Shown here in pieces: positions 43,293-51,588 of a stretch of DNA of 64,000 nucleotides (positions are counted from its first letter, which is position 1; the number at the start of each line of letters is the position of its first letter). This stretch comes from Akkermansia muciniphila (GTDB taxonomy: Bacteria > Verrucomicrobiota > Verrucomicrobiia > Limisphaerales > UBA9464): the NCBI GenBank assembly GCA_945883815.1, contig CAMCYJ010000005.1, positions 16,759-80,758 on the forward strand. The letters run 5' to 3'. The notes under the pieces were generated by a model. It was not told the DNA's origin, searched no databases, and saw only the letters and a list, made by a program, of their open reading frames with translations. The position numbers were made by a program, and so were the translations under genes.

Positions 43293-44765
43293 GTGATCGC
43301 TGACTATCTTGACCAGTGCCGCAGTCTTCTGGACACGGCCGTCGCCCAAGAGGAGACCATCGCGGAGGCTGCGAGCCTCTTTGCCGAGACTATCTTGGCC
43401 GGCCGAATGGTGCATTGTTTTGGCTCCGGCCATAGCCGCATCCTCGTTGAGGAAATGTGGCCCCGGTACGGTTCGTTTCCAGGGTTCAACCCCATTGTGG
43501 AGCTTTCCCTGAGCTTCCACAACCTCGTGGTGGGTGCCAATGGACAGCGGCAGGCGATGTTCCTGGAGAACGTCCACGGACTGGCCGCCCGCATCCTCCG
43601 CAACTACGACCTTTCCCCCAAGGATACCGCCTTGGTGGCCTCTTCTTCGGGATGCAATCTGGTGCCCATTGAAATGGCCGAGGAGTTCAAGCGTCGGGGT
43701 GTGAAGGTGGTGGCCATCATCTCCAAAGCCCACAGCGAGGCCAGCCGCAGCCAGCGTCGTGATGGACGCAAGCTGCAGGACTTCGCCGACGTTGTTCTCG
43801 ACACCGGAGCTCCGGTGGGCGACGCCATGATCGAGGTTCCTGGCCTCGAAACCCCCGTGGGCCCGGGCTCCACCATTGGTGGGTGCATGCTCATCAATGC
43901 CATCAAGGTCGAGGTCGCCGCGCTGCTCACCGAGGCCGGAAAGCCGCCGACAGTGCTCACGGCGCCCGCGCTGGTGGGCAATGAGAAGGCTTCCCAATTG
44001 TTCGAATCGGCCTACGACGAGCATGCCCGCCGCTTGGCCAAGTTGTATGCCCACATCGGTGAGGCTTCGACCGAGGCCCCGGCCGCCCGGCCGCGCCGCG
44101 AAGCCCGCCCGGAGCGCACCGAAGATCGCCCGCGTGAAGAGCGGAGTCCGGAACGTGCTCGCGATGACCGTGGAGAGCGCTCTGGAGGCCGTGAAGGCGG
44201 ACGGGGTCGCGGGGGTGATCGCGATACACGCGGTGGAGCCCGTGAGAGCGCCGCGCCGCGTGAGAGCGTGGCGCCTCGCGAGGTTCGGGAAGTTCGTGAG
44301 GTTCGTGAGGTTCGGGAACCGCGTGAGGTCCGCGAAGTTCGTGAAGTTCGCGAGGTGCGTGAGGTTCGGGAACCGCGCGAGGTGCGTGAGCCGCGTGAAG
44401 AATTCCGGGGGCGTGCCGCCGAACGCGGTGCCAGTGAGCGGGGTGAACGTCCCGACCGTGGTGGCGAACGCAGCGAGGGTGGCCGTGCGCCTCGTCGCAT
44501 GGAGGAGCCTTCGGAGCCTCCTCAACGAGCCCCGCAGCCCCAGGCGGAGTCCGCTCCCGAGTCTTTCGGAGGGACCGCTTCTGTCGAGACGCCCAAGCCG
44601 GCCAATTGGGACCGCATGGACGACATTGAACGTCGTCTCTGGTTGCGCGAGAACGGTCAGGCTCCGGCTCCTGCACCCCGTCCGGAGGGTGGCGAGCGCC
44701 GCGGACGTGAGGATCGTGGGCGCGACACTGGCAATCGCCGGGGTGGTCGTGGTCGCAGGAACTAA
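43293..44765 (+). CDS. SIS-domain protein with long R/E-rich repeat tail
   Basis: A 490-residue protein. Residues 1 to about 257 form a SIS (sugar isomerase) fold of the UPF0309 type, with HCFGSGHSR for phosphosugar binding and VASSSGCN in the second half. Residues 258-490 are a disordered polyampholyte: Arg/Glu/Gly-rich, with the triplet Arg-Glu-Val repeated from about 328 to 369 and an RGG-like end (RRGREDRGRDTGNRRGGRGR). Start: GTG at 43293 (VIADYLDQCRSLL), the family-like N-terminus; an ATG frame to 43194 adds an unlikely segment. It is the first gene of the five-gene unit, 12 bases before purU. Binding of RNA or protein by the tail is a guess. Confidence 0.72.
   Translation: MIADYLDQCRSLLDTAVAQEETIAEAASLFAETILAGRMVHCFGSGHSRILVEEMWPRYGSFPGFNPIVELSLSFHNLVVGANGQRQAMFLENVHGLAARILRNYDLSPKDTALVASSSGCNLVPIEMAEEFKRRGVKVVAIISKAHSEASRSQRRDGRKLQDFADVVLDTGAPVGDAMIEVPGLETPVGPGSTIGGCMLINAIKVEVAALLTEAGKPPTVLTAPALVGNEKASQLFESAYDEHARRLAKLYAHIGEASTEAPAARPRREARPERTEDRPREERSPERARDDRGERSGGREGGRGRGGDRDTRGGARESAAPRESVAPREVREVREVREVREPREVREVREVREVREVREPREVREPREEFRGRAAERGASERGERPDRGGERSEGGRAPRRMEEPSEPPQRAPQPQAESAPESFGGTASVETPKPANWDRMDDIERRLWLRENGQAPAPAPRPEGGERRGREDRGRDTGNRRGGRGRRN
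44274..44399 (+). repeat. In-gene 9-bp-unit repeat encoding Arg-Glu-Val triplets
   Basis: Near-identical 9-base units (variants of CGTGAGGTT) tandemly repeated over 126 bases in the SIS-protein tail, broken regularly by a unit coding Arg-Glu-Pro. The third-codon differences between units show old expansion with later drift. Confidence 0.85.
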
Positions 44766-44777
44766 AACCGTTCAACC

Positions 44778-45617
44778 ATGGCGGTCCTCCTGGTCGAGTG
44801 CCCCGATCAACGGGGCTTGGTACACGCCATTAGTGGCGTGCTGCTCCGCCATGGTTGCAATCTGGTCGGCAATCAGGAGTTCGTAGATGCCGCGTCGGGG
44901 CGCTTCTACATGCGCACCGAGTTTGACGGATCTCAGGGCTCAGCCACCGGGCAACAGCTCGTGGCGGAGACCCTGGCCAGTCTGCCGACCGGAGCGCAGG
45001 TCCGATTGGCGCAGCCCGGTCCCAAGCGGATCGTGGTGTTGGCCTCCCGCGAACACCACTGCCTGGCAGATCTGCTGATTCGCCATCAGTTCGGGGGCAT
45101 CAACGCCCGAATTGAAGCCGTGGTCAGCAACCATGCCCTGATGGGCGACCTGGTCCGCAAGTTTGAGGTGCCTTTCCATCACGTTCCCGCCGAAGGGTTG
45201 GACCGGATGGCCCATGAGGCTGCCGTGCGGCGTATCCTGGATGGAATCCAGCCGGAGTTCCTCGTCTTGGCCAAATACATGCGGGTGTTGTCGCACGATT
45301 TTGTGGGCCAATACCCGTCGCGGATCATCAATATCCACCATTCCTTCCTTCCGGCCTTTGTGGGGGCCAAGCCCTACCATCAGGCCTTCCAGCGTGGGGT
45401 GAAGGTCATTGGGGCCACAGCCCATCTGGTGACCGATGACTTGGATGCCGGTCCAATTTTAGTCCAGCAAGTGATCCCTGTGGACCATACGCATGCCGCC
45501 GATGATCTCGTCCGGGCTGGACGCGACGTGGAGCAATTCGCCTTGGCGCAGGCGCTCCGGTTGGTCTTCGAAGACCGCGTGTTCTTGGCAGGCAACCGGA
45601 CTGTCATCTTCGACTGA
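44778..45617 (+). CDS. purU: Formyltetrahydrofolate deformylase
   Basis: Hydrolyses 10-formyl-THF to THF and formate, balancing folate pools and supplying formate. The 279-residue protein begins with an ACT domain (residues 1 to about 80, LVECPDQRGLVHAISGVLLR) and continues with the formyltransferase fold; catalytic N185 and H187 lie in RIINIHHSFLPAF, and the closing motif is TDDLDAGPIL. It sits 12 bases after the SIS gene and 49 bases before the MetE-like gene. A formate dehydrogenase in the same window could use the formate; that link is inference. Confidence 0.94.
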   Translation: MAVLLVECPDQRGLVHAISGVLLRHGCNLVGNQEFVDAASGRFYMRTEFDGSQGSATGQQLVAETLASLPTGAQVRLAQPGPKRIVVLASREHHCLADLLIRHQFGGINARIEAVVSNHALMGDLVRKFEVPFHHVPAEGLDRMAHEAAVRRILDGIQPEFLVLAKYMRVLSHDFVGQYPSRIINIHHSFLPAFVGAKPYHQAFQRGVKVIGATAHLVTDDLDAGPILVQQVIPVDHTHAADDLVRAGRDVEQFALAQALRLVFEDRVFLAGNRTVIFD

Positions 45618-45666
45618 GCCGCATCCGTTGTCCGAGTCTTCTGTTGCCGGAGTCCCTATCCACCCC

Positions 45667-46716
45667 ATGAATCAGAACCCACTGCGAACCTCGGTCATCG
45701 GCAGTTATCCGTTTCCTGCCTGGTTGGAGCATGCCTCGCAACATCTGGACCGTTTTGGTGCGGAGGACCGGCTTGAACTGCAATCCGATGCGGTGACCTG
45801 TGCGGTGAAGGATCAGTTGGCCGCCGGCTTGGATGTCATCACCGATGGCGAACAAACCCGCTTGGACTTCAATCTCAGCTTCTACGGCTACCTCCAGGGA
45901 ATTGATCTCGAGTCGGCCTCGCCCCGTCGTTGGGGCCCTCCCGCCCACGATCAACGGGGACGCCACGCGGTGGTGGCTCCATTGCTGGCCCCCCGCGGAC
46001 TCGGAGCGGTCGAGGAATACCGTCGATTGGAGACCGTCGCCCGCGAATTGGGAGCGGCCGGCCGGGTGGCGCTCAAGGCGTCGATCCCGGGTCCCTACAC
46101 CCTGTCAGGCCGCCTCTTGCCCAACGCCGATCTGGGCTACCCGGACCGCTGGTCCCTGACCGAAGCGCTCCTGCCTCTGGTGCGTCAAGAATTGGAAGCG
46201 TTGGTGGCGGCGGGATGCCGCGAGATCAGCGTCGATGAGCCCTCGATGAGTTGCTATGGCTACCGGGAAGACGTCCGCCGGTTTGTGGACATCTTCAACC
46301 GGACGGTGGAAACGGTCACCGGCAAGACCCGGGTTTGCATGCACCTCTGCTTCGGCAACTACAAAGCTCGGGCCATCGGTCCGCGGCAGATTGCTCCGTT
46401 GTTTCCGGCCTTCCTGGACATGCACTGCGATGAGATGCACGTGGAGATGGCCAGTCGGGAGTTTTCGGAATTGGAGTTGATCGCGCAGGTGGCTCGGCAT
46501 CGCGATGTGGCCGTGGGTATCGTGGACGTGAAGAGCTACTACATCGAGACGCCGGAGGACATCGCCGCCCGCGTGCGTCGGTGCCTGGAACATGTCCCGG
46601 CGGACCGGTTGGTTTTGGCTCCGGATTGCGGACTCAGTCAGACGGCTCGCTGGGCGGCGCGACGCAAGCTGCTGGCGCTGTGTGCCGGTGCGGCTCTGGT
46701 GCGACGAACTCTTTGA
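45667..46716 (+). CDS. Cobalamin-independent methionine synthase-like protein (MetE C-terminal domain only)
   Basis: A 349-residue TIM barrel equal to the C-terminal catalytic domain of MetE. The zinc ligands are present: H226 and C228 in MHLCFG, E260 in MHVEMAS and C321 in APDCGL. The N-terminal half of MetE, which binds folate and polyglutamate, is absent. Such core-only proteins are known as methyltransferases using methylcobalamin, folate or other donors; the donor here is unknown. The start at 45667 (MNQNPLRTSVIGSYP) matches the family start; the frame upstream lies inside purU. Downstream of purU and upstream of the MBL gene. Confidence 0.85.
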   Translation: MNQNPLRTSVIGSYPFPAWLEHASQHLDRFGAEDRLELQSDAVTCAVKDQLAAGLDVITDGEQTRLDFNLSFYGYLQGIDLESASPRRWGPPAHDQRGRHAVVAPLLAPRGLGAVEEYRRLETVARELGAAGRVALKASIPGPYTLSGRLLPNADLGYPDRWSLTEALLPLVRQELEALVAAGCREISVDEPSMSCYGYREDVRRFVDIFNRTVETVTGKTRVCMHLCFGNYKARAIGPRQIAPLFPAFLDMHCDEMHVEMASREFSELELIAQVARHRDVAVGIVDVKSYYIETPEDIAARVRRCLEHVPADRLVLAPDCGLSQTARWAARRKLLALCAGAALVRRTL

Positions 46717-46765
46717 AAAACATGGGCTTCGCTGCACGTCATCCGAAGGGACTTGAGGAGCTGCG

Positions 46766-47659
46766 ATGATCCGCCCCATACAGCAGGACGACGTGTTTCT
46801 GGCCGATGTGGATCGGGCCCAGGGCTCGGCGGCACCGGATTCGCTGCACGTGTGGTGGTTGGGTCAAAGCGGATTTCTGCTGCAGTGGCAAGGGCATCGC
46901 CTGCTGCTCGATCCGTACCTTTCCGACTCCCTGACCCGCAAATACGCCGCCACCGACAAGCCTCATGTGCGCATGACCGAACGGGTGGTGGATCCTTCCC
47001 GCCTATCAGGCATCACCGTCGTCACGGCTAGCCATGCTCACACCGACCACCTCGATCCGGAAACCCTTGTCCCGTTGGTCCGCTCCAACCCGGGCCTGTG
47101 CCTAGTATTTCCCGAGGCCATTCGCAGTTTGGCCGCTGCCCGATCTGGCCTGCCTCCCGAGTCGATGATCGGCCTGGACGCCCCGTCGCCCGGCCGGACT
47201 GTGGGACCCGGATCGATTTCGGAAGCAACCGTCGGCCCCTTTCGGATTCAGGCAGTGCCTGCGGCCCATGAGGCGTTGGATTGCGACCCGCAGGGCCGCT
47301 TGTCTTGCCTAGGTTTCGTCATTCGGATGGGTTCCTGGACCCTCTATCATTCGGGCGACACGATCCTGTTCCCGGGATTGACAGACTACTTGCGGGAAGC
47401 CCGGATCGATTTGGCCTTTCTGCCCATCAACGGTCGATCTGCTGAACGCCGGGTCGCGGGCAACCTTTGGGGCCACGAGGCCGCCACGCTGGCCCATCAA
47501 GCGGGCATGGGCTCTGTTGTCCCGTGCCATTATGAACTATTTGAGTTCAATACGGCTTCGCCAGCGGAGTTTGAAGCCCGATGCCAGGCCCTTCAGCAGC
47601 CCTATCATCGGCTTCAGGCGGGTGGGCGGCTGACGCTCGGGCCGCGTTCGCGTCCTTGA
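46766..47659 (+). CDS. MBL-fold metallo-hydrolase, UlaG-like
   Basis: A 297-residue metallo-beta-lactamase fold protein. Metal ligands are in SHAHTDHLD (H90, H92, D94, H95), with further ligands likely in AAHEA and YHSGDTILF. The overall layout, with HEAATLAHQAGMGSVVPCHYE near the end, resembles the UlaG/L-ascorbate-6-phosphate lactonase group. The substrate is unknown. Fourth gene of the SIS-purU-metE-like unit, 49 bases after the previous stop. Confidence 0.87.
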   Translation: MIRPIQQDDVFLADVDRAQGSAAPDSLHVWWLGQSGFLLQWQGHRLLLDPYLSDSLTRKYAATDKPHVRMTERVVDPSRLSGITVVTASHAHTDHLDPETLVPLVRSNPGLCLVFPEAIRSLAAARSGLPPESMIGLDAPSPGRTVGPGSISEATVGPFRIQAVPAAHEALDCDPQGRLSCLGFVIRMGSWTLYHSGDTILFPGLTDYLREARIDLAFLPINGRSAERRVAGNLWGHEAATLAHQAGMGSVVPCHYELFEFNTASPAEFEARCQALQQPYHRLQAGGRLTLGPRSRP

Positions 47660-47692
47660 CTCTCCGAAGACCCCTCCTAGCTTGCCGCCGAC

Positions 47693-48931
47693 ATGGAGTC
47701 ACCCCTCCCCTCTCAAGAAGGTTCATCCGAAGATCAGGAACGGTTGGTCGCGTTGAAAGCGTTTCGATCCGCAGGGAAGGGGAGTTGGGCTTCGGTCCCT
47801 GATGCCGAGTGGAACGATTGGAAATGGCAGCTCAAGAATCGCGTCACCCGGATTGAGCAGTTGGAGCGTCTATTGCCGAGCATGACCCGTGAGGAGCGAG
47901 CCGGAGTGCTGCTGGCCGGTGAGTCCAAGCTGGCGTTGGCCATCACTCCGTCGTTTTTCAACCTCATCGACGCTTCGGACGAGTTTTGTCCGATCCGCCG
48001 TCAGGTCATCCCCCGAGTGGAAGAAACCACCACCGCTCCATGGGAAACCTTGGACCCGGTGGGCGAAGACGATCATTCGCCGGTGCCGGGTTTGGTGCAC
48101 CGGTATCCCGACCGGGTGCTGTTTCTGGTGACCGATCGGTGCGCGGCCTACTGCCGTTACTGCACCCGTTCCCGATTGGTGAGCAACGCCAGTGGCTATG
48201 ATTTTCATCCCGAGTTCGATCGCCAAATCGCCTACATCGCCGAGCACACCGAGATTCGGGACGTGCTGCTCAGTGGTGGCGATCCGTTGCTCTTCAATGA
48301 CGAAAAACTGGAGTACTTGCTGGGGCGGTTGAGGGCCATTCCTCATGTTGAGTTCCTGCGGATTGGCAGTCGGGTCCCGATTTTTCTACCCCAGCGGATC
48401 ACCCCGGAGCTGTGTGCCATGCTGCGGCAGTTTCACCCGCTCTTTGTCAGCATTCACACCAATCACCCTCGGGAACTAACAACCGAAGTCCGCGAGGCGT
48501 TGGGTCGAATGGCCGATGCGGGCATTCCCTTGGGCAACCAGTCGGTTCTGCTCCGTCATGTGAACGATGAACCGGTGGTCATGAAGGCGCTCGTCCAGAA
48601 GCTCCTGCTGTGCCGGGTCCGTCCGTATTACATCTACCAGTGCGACCTCATCGCGGGCAGTGCCCACTTGCGGTCCACGGTGTCACGGGGCTTGGAAATC
48701 ATGGACTCCTTGAGGGGGCACACGACGGGGTATGCCGTGCCGCAATACGTCATCGATGCACCGGGCGGCGGCGGCAAAATTCCGGTCAATCCCGGCTACA
48801 TTTTGCGCAAATCCGCCACCAAGGTGATCCTTCGAAATTTCGAAGGGAAGGTCTTCGAATACCCGGAGGTGCCGGAGGTCGCCGCCATGGCACCGCTCAG
48901 CGATTCTTCAATGGCCCTTGGCAAGGACTGA
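47693..48931 (+). CDS. KamA-family radical SAM enzyme (lysine 2,3-aminomutase-like)
   Basis: Radical SAM/PLP enzyme of 412 residues. The [4Fe-4S] site is C150-AAY-C154-RY-C157, and PLP-binding Lys is K362 in GGGGKIPVNPGY, so both cofactor sites are intact. The family includes lysine 2,3-aminomutase and EF-P-lysine aminomutase (EpmB), which is shorter (about 340 residues); the specific substrate is not fixed. It ends the five-gene plus-strand unit. Its 3' end overlaps the convergent LAB_N gene by 24 bases. Confidence 0.88.
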   Translation: MESPLPSQEGSSEDQERLVALKAFRSAGKGSWASVPDAEWNDWKWQLKNRVTRIEQLERLLPSMTREERAGVLLAGESKLALAITPSFFNLIDASDEFCPIRRQVIPRVEETTTAPWETLDPVGEDDHSPVPGLVHRYPDRVLFLVTDRCAAYCRYCTRSRLVSNASGYDFHPEFDRQIAYIAEHTEIRDVLLSGGDPLLFNDEKLEYLLGRLRAIPHVEFLRIGSRVPIFLPQRITPELCAMLRQFHPLFVSIHTNHPRELTTEVREALGRMADAGIPLGNQSVLLRHVNDEPVVMKALVQKLLLCRVRPYYIYQCDLIAGSAHLRSTVSRGLEIMDSLRGHTTGYAVPQYVIDAPGGGGKIPVNPGYILRKSATKVILRNFEGKVFEYPEVPEVAAMAPLSDSSMALGKD

Positions 48932-49357
48932 TCCGGTGTCCGAGCCTCCTTTGTCCGAGGCTTCAGAAAGAACCTGCCCGCATTTTGGACAATGCCGGTA
49001 GTCGGAGGGGCTGACACGACTGCAGGCGGGGCAGGTGAGTTGGGACGATTTGTTTCTCCGGTGGATCCACAGATTGCGGAGATACGGGATCCAGGAGAAG
49101 GCCTGTCCCGCAATGAACACGCTGTCCCGTCGCTGAATGGCATAGCTGAGCAGAATCAGTGAACCGATTAGGCTCAGCCACCAGAATGCCTGCGGAATGA
49201 CCACGCGCCGCAGCCGTTCGGTGGCATACCATTGAACGACGAACCGGCTGAAAAAAATGGCGTTGCCCACCCATCCCACCACCTTCCAGGCATGCCACTC
49301 GATCCCCAGAAAACGTCCCTCGATCCACATCAATCCTAAGCCAGCCAACCAATCCAT
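48908..49357 (-). CDS. LAB_N domain membrane protein with zinc ribbon
   Basis: A 149-residue membrane protein with the N-terminal domain of lipid-A-disaccharide synthase (LAB_N; VGWVGNAIFFSRFVVQW and PQAFWWLSLIGSLILLSYAI), a family also found as free-standing proteins next to glycolipid genes. The C-terminus adds a zinc ribbon with C109, C112, C123 and C126 (CPAC-N10-CPKC). The start is the ATG at 49357; the frame upstream to 50221 lies across rplA and is a shadow. The function of stand-alone LAB_N proteins is unclear; no lpxB is next to it. Confidence 0.8.
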   Translation of the reverse strand: MDWLAGLGLMWIEGRFLGIEWHAWKVVGWVGNAIFFSRFVVQWYATERLRRVVIPQAFWWLSLIGSLILLSYAIQRRDSVFIAGQAFSWIPYLRNLWIHRRNKSSQLTCPACSRVSPSDYRHCPKCGQVLSEASDKGGSDTGSVLAKGH

Positions 49358-49402
49358 GGAGGCAGCATGGAAAAGAAAGATGCAGTTGGCGCGGAAATTC
49401 TT

Positions 49403-49431
49403 TTGACGGAGGTGGGTCTTTTCCGTTAGAC
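49403..49431 (+). promoter_or_regulatory. Possible rplA operon promoter
   Basis: TTGACG (49403-49408), a 17-base spacer and TTAGAC (49426-49431), about 90 bases before rplA. The -35 match is good and the -10 match is poor. Between it and rplA, short complementary segments (GGTTC 49470-49474 with GAACC 49506-49510, and GGAC/GTCC inside) could form a leader structure bound by L1. Confidence 0.35.
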
Positions 49432-49519
49432 AGACCGCTCCTCGGTAGGTGAAACCGTTTTCATCCTGAGGTTCAACACCAACGCGGGAGGACTCCGGTC
49501 CGCATGAACCGCAACAAAA

Positions 49520-50215
49520 ATGCCTAGCAAACGTTACAAAAAGGCCCTGTCCCTCGTGGACTCCAGCAAGGCCTACCCCCTCAGCGCCGCCGTTGAGGTC
49601 CTCGCCAAGTTCCCCAAAGCCAAGTTCAACGAAACCGTTGACCTGGCCTTCCGCCTCGGAGTCGATCCGAAGCAGTCCGACCAGATGGTCCGCGGAACCA
49701 CCCCGCTGCCCCATGGCGCCGGCAAGACCGTCCGTGTGCTCGTGTTCACCAAGCCCGGTGCTCCGGCCGAGGCCGCCCGCGCCGCCGGTGCCGAGTTTGT
49801 CGGCTTCGAGGACATGATCAAGAAGTGCGTTGACGGTTGGACCGACTTCGATGTCGCCATCGCCACCCCCGAAGCCATGACCGAAGTGCGTAAGCTCGGT
49901 AAGGTTCTCGGACCTCGCGGCTTGATGCCGAACCCCAAGACCGGAACCGTGACCGATGACACCGGCAAGGCTGTCCGTGAGGTCAAAGCCGGTCGTGTGG
50001 AGTTCAAGGTTGACAAGGCTGGCAACATCCACGTTCCGGTGGGCAAGGCCAGCTTCACTCCGCTCCAGATTGCCGAGAACGCCCGTACCGTGGTCGAGGC
50101 CGTCTATCGTGCCCGTCCCTCGAGCGTCAAGGGTCTCTACGTCCGCAGCGTTACGCTGTCGTTGACCATGAGTCCTCCGGTATCTGTGGAACTCAAGGAA
50201 TTCGTCTCCGCCTAA
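49520..50215 (+). CDS. rplA: 50S ribosomal protein L1
   Basis: 23S rRNA-binding ribosomal protein of the L1 stalk and translational repressor of its own operon in known bacteria. The 231-residue protein begins MPSKRYKKALSLVDSSKAYP and contains GTTPLPHGAGKTVRVLVF and LGPRGLMPNPKTGTVT, the conserved rRNA-binding block. It is the first gene of the operon here; the usual upstream rplK is absent and the neighbour is on the opposite strand. Confidence 0.97.
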   Translation: MPSKRYKKALSLVDSSKAYPLSAAVEVLAKFPKAKFNETVDLAFRLGVDPKQSDQMVRGTTPLPHGAGKTVRVLVFTKPGAPAEAARAAGAEFVGFEDMIKKCVDGWTDFDVAIATPEAMTEVRKLGKVLGPRGLMPNPKTGTVTDDTGKAVREVKAGRVEFKVDKAGNIHVPVGKASFTPLQIAENARTVVEAVYRARPSSVKGLYVRSVTLSLTMSPPVSVELKEFVSA

Positions 50216-50242
50216 ACTCAACTTCCCTTACTGCAACATACC

Positions 50243-50755
50243 ATGCGCGCAGAAAAGAAGCTCATCTCGGCGGAATATGTGGCCCGCCTCAACGCCTCGC
50301 CGTTTTTCCTGGTTGTCGACTACAAGGGTCTGACCGTCCAGAAATTCACGGAACTCCGCAAGCGCCTGATCAAGGCCGGTGGTGAGGTTCACGTGGTGAA
50401 GAACACCATTTTCAGCATCGCCGCCAAGGAAGCCGGCCTGGCAGACTTGTCTGGCATGCTGTCCGGCCAGTTGGCCGCAGTGACCGGCAACAAGGACATC
50501 GCCGCCGTCGCGAAGGTCATCAAGGCCTTCCAGGCCGAGTTCGATAAGCCCAAGCTCCAGTTCGGCGTTCTCGGCAACAAGCCGCTTTCGGCTGACGAAG
50601 TGCGCGCCATCGCCGATCTCCCGCCTCTGCAGGAGATTCAAGGCAAGATCCTCGGACTGTTGCAGGCTCCGGCCCAGAAGCTGGCGGCTCTTATCAACAC
50701 TCCGGGAACCCAAGTCGCCCGCGTCATCGGAGCCTACGCCGAGAAATCGGCCTAG
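50243..50755 (+). CDS. rplJ: 50S ribosomal protein L10
   Basis: Base of the L7/L12 stalk, binding several L12 dimers. The 170-residue protein shows LVVDYKGLTVQKFTELRKRL and the C-terminal helix that holds L12 (LGLLQAPAQKLAALIN). It starts 27 bases after rplA, leaving no room for a separate leader in front of rplJ; the structured region is instead after rplJ. Confidence 0.97.
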   Translation: MRAEKKLISAEYVARLNASPFFLVVDYKGLTVQKFTELRKRLIKAGGEVHVVKNTIFSIAAKEAGLADLSGMLSGQLAAVTGNKDIAAVAKVIKAFQAEFDKPKLQFGVLGNKPLSADEVRAIADLPPLQEIQGKILGLLQAPAQKLAALINTPGTQVARVIGAYAEKSA

Positions 50756-50830
50756 TCGTTCGACTCGAATTTTTCACTCTTTTCGTCTCAGGCACGGTGC
50801 TTGGGCGGAATTCAACGAAACAATAGTAAA

Positions 50831-50881
50831 TCGTCGGTCCACAGGCAGTGGACTAATTCGGAGCGGCCGCTCTGGCGACGA
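50831..50881 (+). promoter_or_regulatory. Predicted three-way-junction RNA between rplJ and rplL
   Basis: In the 146-base rplJ-rplL gap the segments TCGTCG (50831-50836) and CGACGA (50876-50881) can pair and enclose two hairpins: GTCCAC/GTGGAC (50837-50853) and the palindrome GAGCGGCCGCTC (50861-50872). The rplL start follows 20 bases later. This would suit an L10(L12) binding or attenuation element, but function is inference. Confidence 0.5.
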
Positions 50882-50901
50882 GACGAAAAACAAGAAATAC
50901 A

Positions 50902-51291
50902 ATGGCAGACATCAATAATATCGTCGAAGAACTGAGCAAGCTCACCGTTCTCGAAGCCGCCGAACTGGTGAAGGCTCTCGAGACCAAGTGGGGCGTGACC
51001 GCCGCCGCTCCTGTGGCCGTTGCCGCCGCCGCCCCTGCTGGCGGTGGAGCCGCTGCCCCGGCCGCTGAAGCCAAGACCACCTTCGATGTGTGGCTCGCTT
51101 CGGTTCCTGCCGACAAGAAGATCGGCGTGATCAAGGCCGTCCGTGAGGTCAAGGCCGGTCTCGGTCTGGCTGAGGCGAAGGCCCTGGTCGAAGGCGCTCC
51201 CAAGCTGCTGCTCGAAGGAGCCAACAAGGCCGATTCCGATGCCGCCGCCAAGAAGATCGAAGAGGCTGGTGGTAAGGTTGAGCTGAAGTAA
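50902..51291 (+). CDS. rplL: 50S ribosomal protein L7/L12
   Basis: Flexible stalk protein that recruits translational GTPases; present in several copies per ribosome. The 129-residue protein has the N-terminal dimerisation domain ([20 protein letters not shown]), an Ala/Pro/Gly hinge at about 34-55, and the C-terminal domain [20 protein letters not shown]. It precedes a hairpin with T run that may lower read-through into rpoB. Confidence 0.97.
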   Translation: MADINNIVEELSKLTVLEAAELVKALETKWGVTAAAPVAVAAAAPAGGGAAAPAAEAKTTFDVWLASVPADKKIGVIKAVREVKAGLGLAEAKALVEGAPKLLLEGANKADSDAAAKKIEEAGGKVELK

Positions 51292-51304
51292 TTTTGCAAG
51301 CCGT

Positions 51305-51347
51305 GCGTCGGGTGTTACTGTGAAGTCACCCGGCGCGCGGTTCTATT
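51305..51347 (+). terminator. Attenuator between rplL and rpoB
   Basis: Stem GCGTCGGGTG/CACCCGGCGC (51305-51314 and 51327-51336, one G-T pair) with a 12-base loop, followed by GCGGTTCTATTTTTT. It lies 14 bases after the rplL stop and 253 bases before rpoB. Partial termination between rplL and rpoB is known in other bacteria. Confidence 0.65.
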
Positions 51348-51588
51348 TTTTCACCACTCCGCTTGAGGTCTGAAATCTGTCAAAATCTCGGAGAGTGGCG
51401 TCGGTAATGTCCGTTTTCGGTCAACCAAAGGCATAGGTCACCAGTTTTGTACGGCTTGAAATAGTGTTTCAGTAGGACGAGTTCCGGAGAAGTCGAAAGA
51501 GCCTTCATCGGATCTCGTCGTATTGTATTTTACGGCGAAAACAGTCTCAAGGCAGGTGTCGCAGAAATCCCCGAGTCACGAGGTCGCA

